17,201 bases of DNA. Origin: Blastocladiella britannica. Its lineage: Eukaryota; Blastocladiomycota; Blastocladiomycetes; Blastocladiales; Blastocladiaceae. The notes beneath the pieces were generated by a model. The model made no database searches. It was not told where the DNA came from and was given only the letters and a program-made list of their open reading frames with translations. The number at the start of each line of letters is the position of its first letter. Position 1 is the first letter of the stretch. Positions 9,287-17,152 of the stretch are shown one piece after another. Location of the stretch: positions 1 through 17,201 of the forward strand of contig MU624923.1 in the NCBI GenBank assembly GCA_025349905.2, given 5' to 3'. A program made the position numbers and the translations under genes.

Positions 9287-9546
9287 TTGTCTCAGTTTTA
9301 TATTTCCAGGTTTCGCGAAAGAGAGCAACGGGTGAATTAGCCGAATGCACACCAAAATTCGACCGATGCATGGAAAAATTCGAGCTGCCCAGTCTCTTTG
9401 GCCAAAATCTCCAAGACCTCTCAAGTCCTCAAGCGATTTTCCATAAATAGACGAGACGGAGCCTCGTCCGCACTTGTGGAGGGCAAGCAAGTATACCCAT
9501 AGCGAATAGCGAATTGCTCAAACACAAACTTGCAAAAAGAAAAAAG
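9287..9546. promoter_or_regulatory. Bidirectional promoter between NAA40 and the MFS gene
   Basis: 260 bp separate the two divergent start codons. Visible elements are a perfect palindrome TTTCGCGAAA at 9311-9320, 25 bp before the NAA40 ATG; a TATA-like CATAAATA near 9441, about 100 bp before the MFS ATG; and a tandem TAGCGAA pair at 9500-9513. No small gene was found. Function of each element is inference. Confidence 0.5.
9311..9320. promoter_or_regulatory. TTTCGCGAAA palindrome (E2F/SBF-like site)
   Basis: A perfect 10-bp palindrome containing CGCGAAA on both strands. CRCGAAA is the yeast SBF (Swi4/Swi6) element and TTTCGCG matches E2F-type sites, both of which drive G1/S genes. It lies just upstream of a gene whose product modifies newly made histones. 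Binding is inferred. Confidence 0.4.
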
Positions 9547-11260
9547 ATGACAGCCGCCATGGATCCTCACGCATTGCCACTGTCTGTCCGCATGCGCTAT
9601 AGTCCGTGGGCCATTGGATTCTTGTCTGCATTTGTCATTTTTGTGGACATGATTGTTTGTGCGTAGCATTTTTTGGCGTATTCAATCGCATTTCGCCCAT
9701 CACACGGCTCACGCCCAATTTTTGGACAGACGCCGGCGTGATTCCGGTCCTTCCGGCCATTGTATTAAATGACTTGCACATGACCAACCAGGACACGGGC
9801 ATTCTTGTCGCTGCCTACGGTACATTTCACAACGCGTTTTCAATTTGGAGATGCGCTAAAAAAAAACAATTGAAAAACAGCCATAGGACTCATTCTCTTC
9901 ACGCCCGTCTTTGGCTACTTCTCGGATCGGCGCCAGGACCGCAAATTGCCCATCATCATCTCGTTAGTGAGCCTGGTGGCCACATCCGTGATGTTCATGT
10001 TTTGCACGAAATTCTGGCACTACCTGGTAGCGCGACTTCTGCAGGGCGTCGCAGCAGCGGGCAACTGGACGATTGGCCTGGCGCTGGCCGCCGACGCGTT
10101 CCCGACCGACCAGCTGGGTGCCGTGATGGGCTCAGTCCTGGGCGGCATGTCACTGGGTTACTTGATTGGTCCGGCCATTGGCGGCCCGCTGTACGACCAC
10201 TTGGGCGGCACCGCTCTGTACTTGTTCTTTGTTATCGTTTCCATCATTGGCATTGTCGCGCGTATGGTCATCGACGAACAGTATGCGGTCGGGTACAAGC
10301 GGGCCACCATGCAGGCGGCGGCGGCAGCTCGCGGCGACACGGCCATCTCCGAGTCGACCAAAGTCAACGTTTGGACCCTGCTTAAAGCACGGCCAGTGTG
10401 GGTCAATGCGCTGGCGGTGGTGGTCACGGGGATGCTGCAGACCGGCGTCGAGCCGATCTTGCCGCCGCACTTGACGGAGAAATTCAACACGTCCGTGACC
10501 GCCAACGGGCTCGTGTTCTTGGCCATTTCGATTCCGTCCCTGGCCATGTCGCCGCTTGGTTCGTCCTTTTTATTTATTTTAAAGCACGAATTGAAAACTG
10601 AAATGTATTTGTATGATAGCGGGCTACCTCTGCGACCGGTACTCGGGCAAGCGCATCATCCTGCTTGGCTCAGCACTGACTGCGCTCGTGACCCCGCTCA
10701 TGGCGCTGATGCCAACGCTCTTGCTCGAGGTCGTGGCCCTGGTACTGTTTGGCGCCGTGTTTCCGTTGTGCGCGACGCCCGCATTGCCCGAAATGGGCGC
10801 GTGGGTAGACGCCAACTACCCGGCGGCGGCGGGCCAAGTGTACTCGATCTTTTGCGTGGCATTTGCGCTGTCGATGGTGATTGGGCCCATTGCCGGATCG
10901 GTCGTGTACGATCTAGCCGGCCTGTTACCGTCGCTGTTTATCTTTTCGGGGGCGCTGGTGCTCCTGATGGTACTCTACACATGGTACATTCTGGCCGAGC
11001 GGTCCCAACAAGCTCTGACCACGGCGCCGCTTCCACGGCCGGATCGGGAGCAGGACATTTCCGTGACGGTATCAACGACGGGTGCTGTGGGTGCCCCATC
11101 CTCCTCATCCTCTTTGCCCGCGATCAGCGATGATCCCATCGTCGCGGAAAAGGCATCTCACGCGGTGCTGCCAGCGGTGCCGACCTTTGCCGAGTACTAC
11201 TGGCGGCAGCAGCAAAAGCAGCAGCAGGCACAAGGCGATGCTGTTGCTGTAAACTTGTAA
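9547..11260 (+). CDS. Major facilitator transporter, VMAT/DHA1-like (SLC18 type), 504 aa
   Basis: Exons: 9547-9658, 9730-9819, 9887-10558 and 10620-11260. The introns are 71, 67 and 61 nt with donors GTGCGT, GTACAT and GTTCGT, and all are phase 1. The start is the first ATG of the frame; a second ATG lies four codons later. The protein has the 12-helix MFS layout. Visible signatures are FVDMIVYAGVIPVLP in helix 1 with Asp34, comparable to the amine-binding Asp of vesicular monoamine transporters; motif A GYFSDRRQDRK at 77-87; and antiporter motif C GYLIGPAIGG near 158-167. The second half begins with the domain-2 loop GYLCDRYSGKR. It most likely exports small organic cations or drugs in exchange for protons; the substrate is unknown. 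The cytosolic C-terminal tail is Ser/Pro-rich and ends in a Gln-rich stretch. Its stop is only 32 bp from the convergent ARG8 stop. Confidence 0.92.
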
Positions 11261-11292
11261 AAACAAATGAATGGAAAAAAAAAATGACTTTA

Positions 11293-12749
11293 TCAAGAAG
11301 AAGCCGGCGGCGAAGAAGCAGCGGCAGCCCGCTCGGCGGCAACCTCCCCCACCACCGCCTCCAAAACATCCATCCCGCGGTCCACGACCTCGAGCGGCGT
11401 GATCAGCGGCGGCACCAGCCGGATCGTGTTCCCGTCGGCTCCGGCAGTGCACACCAGCAGACCGCGGTCGCGACACTTGTCCACCACCACCTTCCCAATC
11501 GCCTTGTTCTCGCCATCGCCTGCCCGTAGCTCCAACCCCGTCATGAGTCCACGACCCCGGACCGCCGACACCAACGCGCGGTGGGCGTCGTCGCGTGCGG
11601 CCAGTCGCGACAGTCGGGCACGAATGTGCCCACCCGCATGCCGCACGTGCCGCAGCAGCGCTGGGTCCGTCAGCCGCGCCAGAACGTGCGTCGCTACCGC
11701 ACATGCCAGCGGGTTGCCTCCAAACGTAGTCCCGTGGTACCCCGGGTTCAGGGACGCCGAGACCGCGTCGGTGGTGAGCACGGCCCCGATCGGGAAACCT
11801 TTTGATTTATATGATTAGAGACGGTCACTCGCGCCAAAAAAAAAAAGAAATATGTACCATTGCCCAGCGGCTTGGCGCACGTCAACACGTCCGGGACCAC
11901 GTCGGCCCAATGGTGGCCCCAGACCCGACCCGTACGCGCCAGTCCGCACTGGATCTCGTCAAACATTAGCAAGCACTGGTGCTGGTCGGCGAGGGACCGC
12001 AGACCTTCCAGGAACCCAACGGGCGCCGGGTGAATCCCGCCCTCGCCCTGCACCGGCTCGACCAAGATCCCGCAAAAGCCACCCTCAGCCAGCGCGGCGG
12101 TAGCAGCGTCCAGGTCGCCGTAAGGAACGTGCGAGAATCCGGGCAGCAGCGGGCGGAAGGGCGCCTGGTACTTTTCGTTTGGGGTGGCCGATAGCGCACC
12201 GAGCGACCGGCCATGGAACGCGTTGGCGAACGACAGGATCTTGTACGCATCAGCGCGAGGCCGCGCCGCCCGCGCAAACTTGAGCGCGGCCTCGTTGGCC
12301 TCGGTGCCCGAGTTGCACAGGAACACGCGGGACAACGTGCGGTCCGGCGTCCACGACGAGTCTTCAACATTGTTATCACCACCTTCTGAAGCGGTACTGG
12401 CGTGGTCGGCCAAGTACCCGCGGTCCGTGGACGCCACCAGTGCCGCCGCCAGTGCTGAGGCGCCCGGGTGCGCGTACAGGTTCGACACGTGCACCAGGCG
12501 CCGCGCTTGCGCCGAAAGCACGTCGGCGACCAGCGGGTCGGCGTGGCCGAGCGCACAGACCGCGATGCCGGCCGTGAAGTCCACGTAGTCGCGGCCTGCC
12601 GCATCGTACAGCAGCGCTCCCTCGCCACGGACCACTTCGAGCGGCGGAACTCCGTACAGCGGGATCAGCGGGGTTTGGGCGGTCGATACGAGCCGACGCG
12701 GGAGCAGCAGTAACGGGCGTGCTACTCTGTTGATGAGCGGTCGGATCAT
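11293..12749 (-). CDS. ARG8: Acetylornithine aminotransferase, mitochondrial (465 aa)
   Basis: Exons: 12749-11858 and 11798-11293. The 59-nt intron (donor GTACAT, phase 1) falls inside the conserved LGNG/FPIGA block. This PLP class-III aminotransferase converts N-acetylglutamate semialdehyde and glutamate to N-acetylornithine and 2-oxoglutarate in arginine synthesis. Visible signatures: CNSGTEANEAALKFAR, FHGRSLGALSAT, VEPVQGEGG, FDEIQCGLARTG with Asp264, and CAKPLGNG with PLP lysine Lys293, then HGTTFGGNPLACAVA. The first 25 residues (MIRPLINRVARP, LLLLPRRLVS) are basic and hydroxylated without acids, as in a mitochondrial presequence. An in-frame ATG at 12806 would add 19 residues containing acidic positions, so 12749 is preferred. 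About 20 extra residues (ASTASEGGDNN region) sit before the CNSGTEANE block. Ornithine aminotransferase is the main alternative; the length and family pattern favour ARG8. Confidence 0.9.
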
Positions 12750-12837
12750 TTTTTTTCGATTTCGATTTAATAAAATGGGAAAAGAGATCTCTTCGATTGG
12801 CTGCATCACCTTTTCCCATCAAAAATTATCCTCAACA
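12750..12837. promoter_or_regulatory. 88-bp divergent promoter between ARG8 and the ECHDC1-like gene
   Basis: The two start codons are separated by only 88 bp. Within it is a perfect 10-bp inverted repeat, ATGGGAAAAG at 12775-12784 and CTTTTCCCAT at 12810-12819, with a 25-bp spacer. The left arm overlaps a perfect palindrome AGAGATCTCT at 12783-12792. A CCAAT box on the minus strand (ATTGG at 12796-12800) lies in the spacer. A TTCGATTTCGATTTA direct repeat lies near the ARG8 start. Shared regulation is inferred. Confidence 0.6.
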
Positions 12838-14016
12838 ATGCGATCAGCCGCCGCCCGACGCGCATTCCACGCCACCCCGGCCGCGGCCACCGCCAACACC
12901 GTCCGCGACCGGTTCCGCGAGCTGGGCCATGGCACCGTGCACCTCAAGTACCACCGGCACTTACCCGTGGCCCTGTTGCAGCTCGACAACCCGCAGCGCC
13001 GCAACGCATTATCGGGCCGCATGATGGCCGAGCTGGCGGACGCGGTGGACCAGTTGCAGGATGACCAGGACCGCCTCGCGGCCGTGATTCTGACCGGGTC
13101 GCCGACCGCGTTTTGCAGCGGACTTGGTATGTATACTCGTATACAGTATATACAGTAGCCTGTCCGAGTACTGATTGAATAAAACTACAAAGACCTCACG
13201 GTGGCCGCGAGCCACGTGCGCACACCCGAAGCCGGCGCCGAAATGTCCGCGCTGATGCACGACACGCTGACGCGGCTTCGGCGGCTCTCGATCGTGTCGG
13301 TGGCCGCGGTCGAGGGCCACGCGGTCGGTGGGGGCGCCGAACTCACCACCGCCACCGATCTGCGCGTCGTAACGTTCGGGACCACCGTGCGGTTCGTACA
13401 TGTAAAGCTCGGAGCGGCGCCGGGGTGGGGTGGAGCGTACCGGCTTACGCAGCTGCTGGGCCACACGAAAGCACTGCAGTTGCTTCTGTCGGCCAAGAAA
13501 CTCGACGGCGACGCCGCTGTGAAAATTGGACTCGCACAATGGGTCGCTCCGTCGGGCGGCGCTCTGGCAAAGGCCGTGGATGTGCTGGAAGGGTACTTGG
13601 GCGCATCGATTCCCGAGGCCGCGGTGGACGCTGCCATGGACGCGGTGCGGCGGGACCGGTCTCCCTTGGGAACTGATGCTACTGAATCGACATCATCGGC
13701 ATCGGCGTCCGTGGATGACGAGGACGCGGTCGCGCACCTGGCGGCCTGGCACCATTTCACCGCGGACCCGACCGCGGTCCCCTGGCTCGCGTCCACCACC
13801 GCTGCCGAACTCGGGGCAACTGGGTACTCGGGTCACTCGCTCGACAGCATCCGCGCCATCAAGACCGGGGTGATTGCAGCCATGGATCTACCCGAGGCCG
13901 AAGCCATGCAGCTCGAACGCGATGCTTTTGCCAGCGTGTGGGGTGGGGAGCACAATGTGGCGGCGCTGGGCCGGGGCCGGGCTAGTCCGCCATTGCCTCC
14001 TCCTCCCTCTTCGTGA
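12838..14016 (+). CDS. ECHDC1: Ethylmalonyl-CoA decarboxylase (ECHDC1)-like crotonase, probably mitochondrial; 370 aa
   Basis: Exons: 12838-13126 and 13193-14016. The intron is 66 nt (donor GTATGT, phase 1) and lies inside FCSGLDL. ECHDC1 decarboxylates ethylmalonyl-CoA and methylmalonyl-CoA side products, a metabolite-repair role. The crotonase fold is shown by LDNPQRRNALS, the oxyanion-hole loop FCSGLDL (92-98) and VGGGAELTTATDLRVVT (about 141-157). The closest family is suggested by the blocks NTLTR-like HDTLTRL, RFVH at 163-166 followed by WGG, and near the end ERDAFASVWGGEHN, which parallels the animal ECHDC1 C-terminus. The N-terminus (MRSAAARRAFHATPAAATAN) looks like a cleavable mitochondrial presequence. 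About 70 residues, including a Ser/Asp/Glu-rich segment near 256-275 (STSSASASVDDED), are inserted before the last helices. Another crotonase specificity remains possible. Confidence 0.85.
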
Positions 14017-14092
14017 CCTATCTTTTGGCAATGAATTCTCGTTTCGCCTTGATTGGTCCTTCATATGGTCATTGGTTGATCGCGTGCGTGCG

Positions 14093-14523
14093 GGGAACCA
14101 GGGCAAACTTTTGAGTGGGACTAGTATGACGACGCCGCACGCGGCGGGAATGATGGCCGCGCTCATGTCCACGGGATTATCGAATACTGCTGCAGCGCAA
14201 TAGCTGGCGGCCTTTGCGCAACAGGGTAAAATCCGCGGGTCGCTCTGTTGGACGCCCAATGCGTTTGCGGTGATTCCGTCCGCGGCGGCCGGCGGTGGTG
14301 GCGGCCGTCGCCAGGAGGCCCCCCCCAGGTGCCCCAAGTTCCCACTGTTCTTGGCGACTGTGCTGGCGACGATGGTCAAGATCTCACGGTTCCTGAGCCT
14401 GGAATCCCTGGCAGCGATAATGGCGATCAAGACCCTGGATTCCCTGGCGATGGTAGTGAGGACCCCAGGTTCCCTGACTTTCCCGAGTTTCCAGGCGATC
14501 CCTTTGGCGATTTTGATGCGTGA
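14093..14523 (+). pseudogene. 3' relic of a subtilisin/proteinase K-like (S8) serine protease
   Basis: The frame shows LLSGTSMTTPHAAGMMAALM, the catalytic-serine motif of S8 peptidases (GTSMxxPH). It then hits an in-frame TAG at 14201-14203. The same frame continues on the other side with AFAQQGKIRG and TPNAFAVIPS, which fit the segment that normally follows in proteinase K-like enzymes, so the stop is inside former coding sequence. Beyond a C8 run at 14319-14326 the plausible frame changes, consistent with a one-base loss. In the new frame a Pro/Gly/Asp-rich tail (GIPGSDNGDQDPGFPGD...) runs to a stop at 14521-14523. The Asp and His catalytic segments and the signal peptide are absent upstream, where the ECHDC1-like gene ends at 14016. 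I read this as a truncated, decayed copy squeezed between two live genes. Confidence 0.75.
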
Positions 14524-14560
14524 GATGCGTGCGTGAGTGGAATATAAACAATCTTTTGCT
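14524..14560. other. Short gap between protease relic and MINDY 3' end
   Basis: 37 bp, AT-rich. It contains AATATAAACAA-type sequence that may serve as the 3' end signal region for the minus-strand MINDY gene. Confidence 0.3.
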
Positions 14561-16132
14561 TCATTGAATGGTACACTCTTTCTCGCGTTTTGATGGCCGC
14601 TTGTGGTGGTGGTGAGCCTGCCCGGTTGCTCCTGCAGTTGCTGGTGCAGCGAGATGGTGTGGCCGAGCCTGGTGCTGCTGCTGATGGGCGGTGGAAGCGC
14701 TGAGCGCCTGCTCGTCACGCTGAAGGGCCAATGCGAGTCTTAAAGTGAAGTAAAAGAGGGTGAGTACTTACACTTTCTGACAAAAAAAAGGATATGTACT
14801 CGTAATCGGTCAGAGCTCGCGGCGGCGGTGGCGGCGCACGATCCGCAACCGCCAACGCCGTAGCCCATTCCGCTGCTTCGCGCTGAGCCGTGGCAGCCGC
14901 GACAGGATCCACATTCTGGTGAGTCTCTGTACCAGCTTGATGCAGAACACCCAGGGGAACAAGATCGTCGCCCTCACCTGCACCAATCACAGCCGCAGTA
15001 GCAGCAGCAGCAATCGCCACTGCCTCTTGATCGTCGTGGATCAGCGGAACGGGCAAAAAAGTAGGCCCGACCAGCGTTGAGTCAGCATTATGCCCGGGCT
15101 CGACCGACTCCCACACCACCGAAGAAACGCCAATGTACCCGCGGTCCGTCACCAGCGTGTACAGCGCACCGGTCCGCGGGTTGGCAGTCAGCACGTAAAA
15201 GTGGTGGTGACGGAACAGTACGCAGATCATGGGCGGCAACGATGGCGAGGCTAGTTCGGTCGCGAGTGTCGCGAGGCCATGGACTGTCGCCTGCGACGAC
15301 TGCGTGGCCCGTAGGAAATCGCGTGCGAGACGGGCGGCGGGCGCCGATCCAATGTCGTCATCGGCACACGCGGCTAGCACTGACGCGTCCTCAAAGCAGT
15401 TTCCGGGCCCGTCGGGACCTAGCACCGACCACAGCGGCGCATCTTGGGGGTCGACGGTCCATGCATGCACCAGTGGGACACGGTACGCGGCAAACAGTCC
15501 GCGTGCCTCGTCGGCGGCGTGGAATGCGGTTGGGTCGTGGAAGCACTGTTATTTTTTTTGTTCGGTTAAGGGGCTGACAAGTGTTTGCATGAAAAAGGCT
15601 ACAGTACCGGATTCAGCGACAGACCCGCGCGCAAGTCCGGCAACAGTCGCAGCACGTCGTCCAGTGGCAAAGCCCCAGTCCCGCCACGAAGTGACCCGGA
15701 CTGATCCTCCGTCGTGGTCGGAGCGACTCCCAGCAAGTATTCGGCCAGCCGTGCCGCCAATGCATCGTACGTAATGTGTGCCTCGCCCAGCGGCAGTACC
15801 AGGTCGCCCCTCAGTGCTAGCACGTTAGCCAGCGCCAGAAGCGGGCAGGGTCCATTGTGGTCCTGCACCAAGATGCGCACGCGTGGGTCGCGCCGGCCGC
15901 TGTACGGAAACTCGATCTCCTTAATAGCGTACGCGTCACCAGGTTGGGTGTCGGTATTCGGTTCCGTTGTGGGACGTGGCGGTAAGGGCGGCGGGGCTGT
16001 AGCTGCCACGTCAGGTGCTGCTTCCACCACTGGCGGCGTCAACTTGTTCGGTGTGTCGCTGGGACTGGGCGGAAGCGCAATGGACATGGCCACTGCCTCG
16101 GCGTCGGCGTCGATGGGTGGGATGGTTTTCAT
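14561..16132 (-). CDS. MINDY1: MINDY-1/2 (FAM63)-type deubiquitinase, 482 aa
   Basis: Exons: 16132-15608, 15545-14800 and 14738-14561. The introns are 62 and 61 nt with donors GTACTG and GTACAT. MINDY proteases trim long K48-linked ubiquitin chains. Residues 1-65 are a Pro/Ala/Thr-rich leader. The catalytic domain starts at AIKEIEF; VQDHNGPCPLLALANVL contains the nucleophile Cys96 (with Gln90 placed as in the family), LLPDLRAGLSLNP precedes the first splice, and VPLVHAWTVDP follows. LFRHHHFYVL contains the catalytic histidine, His290 by position. LVTDRGY and VVWESVE close the domain. After intron 2 the tail reads DYELALALQRDEQALS, which looks like a ubiquitin-binding MIU helix, then a His/Gln-rich end. 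Reading through intron 2 instead would replace the MIU by an unrelated short tail. The start is the only ATG that precedes the domain in frame. Confidence 0.93.
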
Positions 16133-16553
16133 TTTGGATCAAGGTATGTGTGTGCAATTTGGTATGGTTTGTGAGGACGGCGACGAGGTGAGGTTTTGAA
16201 GCATTCGGATTTCGTTCATCCGTTTCGAACTCTCGAAGCAGCTTCCGTTCCGCCCAGGCCCAGGCCAAAGTTTTGCGTGTTGTGTGCCAAGGAATGCTTG
16301 GCTCATTAACGCAATTTGTCACGAAAAAGAATGCGAGCGAAAAATAAAAAAACACATCCGTTCGTAAGCTGTCGGCCGAATTAAAGACAAGAAAAAAAAA
16401 GGGGAAGGGGAGCTGCAATAGATAAACGATAAATTGAAGGAGAACGAGTCCAATGGTCCGCCAAAGAGTGTGTTTTTTTGCGTGTGATTCCGAACCGAAA
16501 AAGAAAAAAAAAAAAGGAAAAAGAGAAAAAAGAGGGAGAGGAACGACGGGTGT
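16133..16553. other. Intergenic region: MINDY promoter and PR55 3' flank
   Basis: 421 bp with no supported gene. Going left to right it holds the MINDY 5' flank, a CACGAAAA motif at 16320-16327, AT-rich sequence near 16340-16352, a homopurine run with G4-A2-G4 near 16389-16411, and a 47-bp pure purine run just past the PR55 stop. Short lysine-coding frames through these A runs are composition artefacts. Confidence 0.5.
16497..16543 (+). repeat. 47-bp uninterrupted polypurine tract
   Basis: All bases from 16497 to 16543 are A or G, mostly A with scattered G. On the coding strand of the PR55 gene this is a polypyrimidine tract starting 10 nt after the stop codon, so it belongs to its 3' UTR or 3' flank. 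Confidence 0.8.
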
Positions 16554-17152
16554 TTACAGGGTCGAGAAAATAAAGAGATTGTTGGTGGCCGCCACCGCGA
16601 TCGAGCTCTCGCGCGGGTGCCACGACGCATGCAGGATCTTGCGGTTGTAGTCCTGGAGCGTCAGCTCCGTGGTAGGCTTACGCACCGCCGCCGACGACTT
16701 GGACTTGCCCGAGCCCGTCTTCTTGGCCTTGAACGCCGACTTGTCCGCCTGCAGGTGAATCGGCGTCGTGTCGTTGGGGTCGGTCGAATGTATTTGGAAA
16801 AAGTTGTTGTACGATCCGGTGAGCGCCCACCTATATTATAATTGTCAGTATCGAATGAAACCAAATAGAAAAAGAAAAAGAAAAACGTACTTGCTGTCGC
16901 CCGAAAAAGTGCACTCAAACTTGTCAAAGATAAAGTCGTTCTCGTACAGATCGCACAGCTTGGTTTGCAAGTGGTTGTGGATCGGAATGGTCTTGACCGG
17001 CTTGCCCTCCATGTTGATGTCCCACAGCTTGAGCGTCATGTAGTCGCGCGACAAAATGTACCGGCCATCCGCGCTGAACTTGACGTCCGCCACAGATGAG
17101 ATGATTTCCGTAAAGAACGACTTGTTGGCCTCGTCTTCTGGCTCCTCAAACA
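16554..17152 (-). CDS. CDC55: PP2A regulatory subunit B (PR55/CDC55), C-terminal two exons; 5' part outside the window
   Basis: Exons seen: 17152-16891 and 16830-16554, with a 60-nt intron (donor GTACGT, phase 2). The upstream edge is an acceptor (ACCAG), and 17153-17201 is intron, so the first part of the gene lies to the right. The protein is the WD40 B subunit that directs PP2A to substrates in mitotic control. The conserved sequence includes [70 protein letters not shown] and the terminal blocks KILHASWHP and [11 protein letters not shown]. About 179 residues are encoded here, roughly the last third. The stretch between SYNNFF and KILHASWHP is diverged, with Lys/Ser-rich sequence. An ATG within the intron region (17189) is not a real start, because it would cut off the propeller. 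Confidence 0.95.

Noticed and set aside
9946..11133. Uninterrupted 395-codon reading of the transporter through 10559-10619
   Set aside because: After 10558 the frame loses MFS character. Removing the 61-nt intron restores GYLCDRYSGKR and the remaining helices in another frame.
12750..12806. Alternative ARG8 start at 12806, 19 codons upstream
   Set aside because: It adds acidic residues in front of a good mitochondrial presequence and would leave only 31 bp of promoter. It is possible as a second isoform but not preferred.
14124..14203. Possible intron (GTATGA to AATAG) that would remove the TAG in the protease relic
   Set aside because: It would also remove the catalytic-serine motif GTSM and the conserved helix after it, so the splice signals are taken as coincidence.
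13888..14718. 276-codon minus-strand frame overlapping the ECHDC1 3' end, the protease relic and the MINDY last exon
   Set aside because: It is in the wrong frame for the MINDY tail and antisense to two recognisable coding regions; no domain seen.
16453..16650. Plus-strand frame with a lysine run over the polypurine tract
   Set aside because: It is produced by the A-rich tract and runs antisense into the PR55 last exon.
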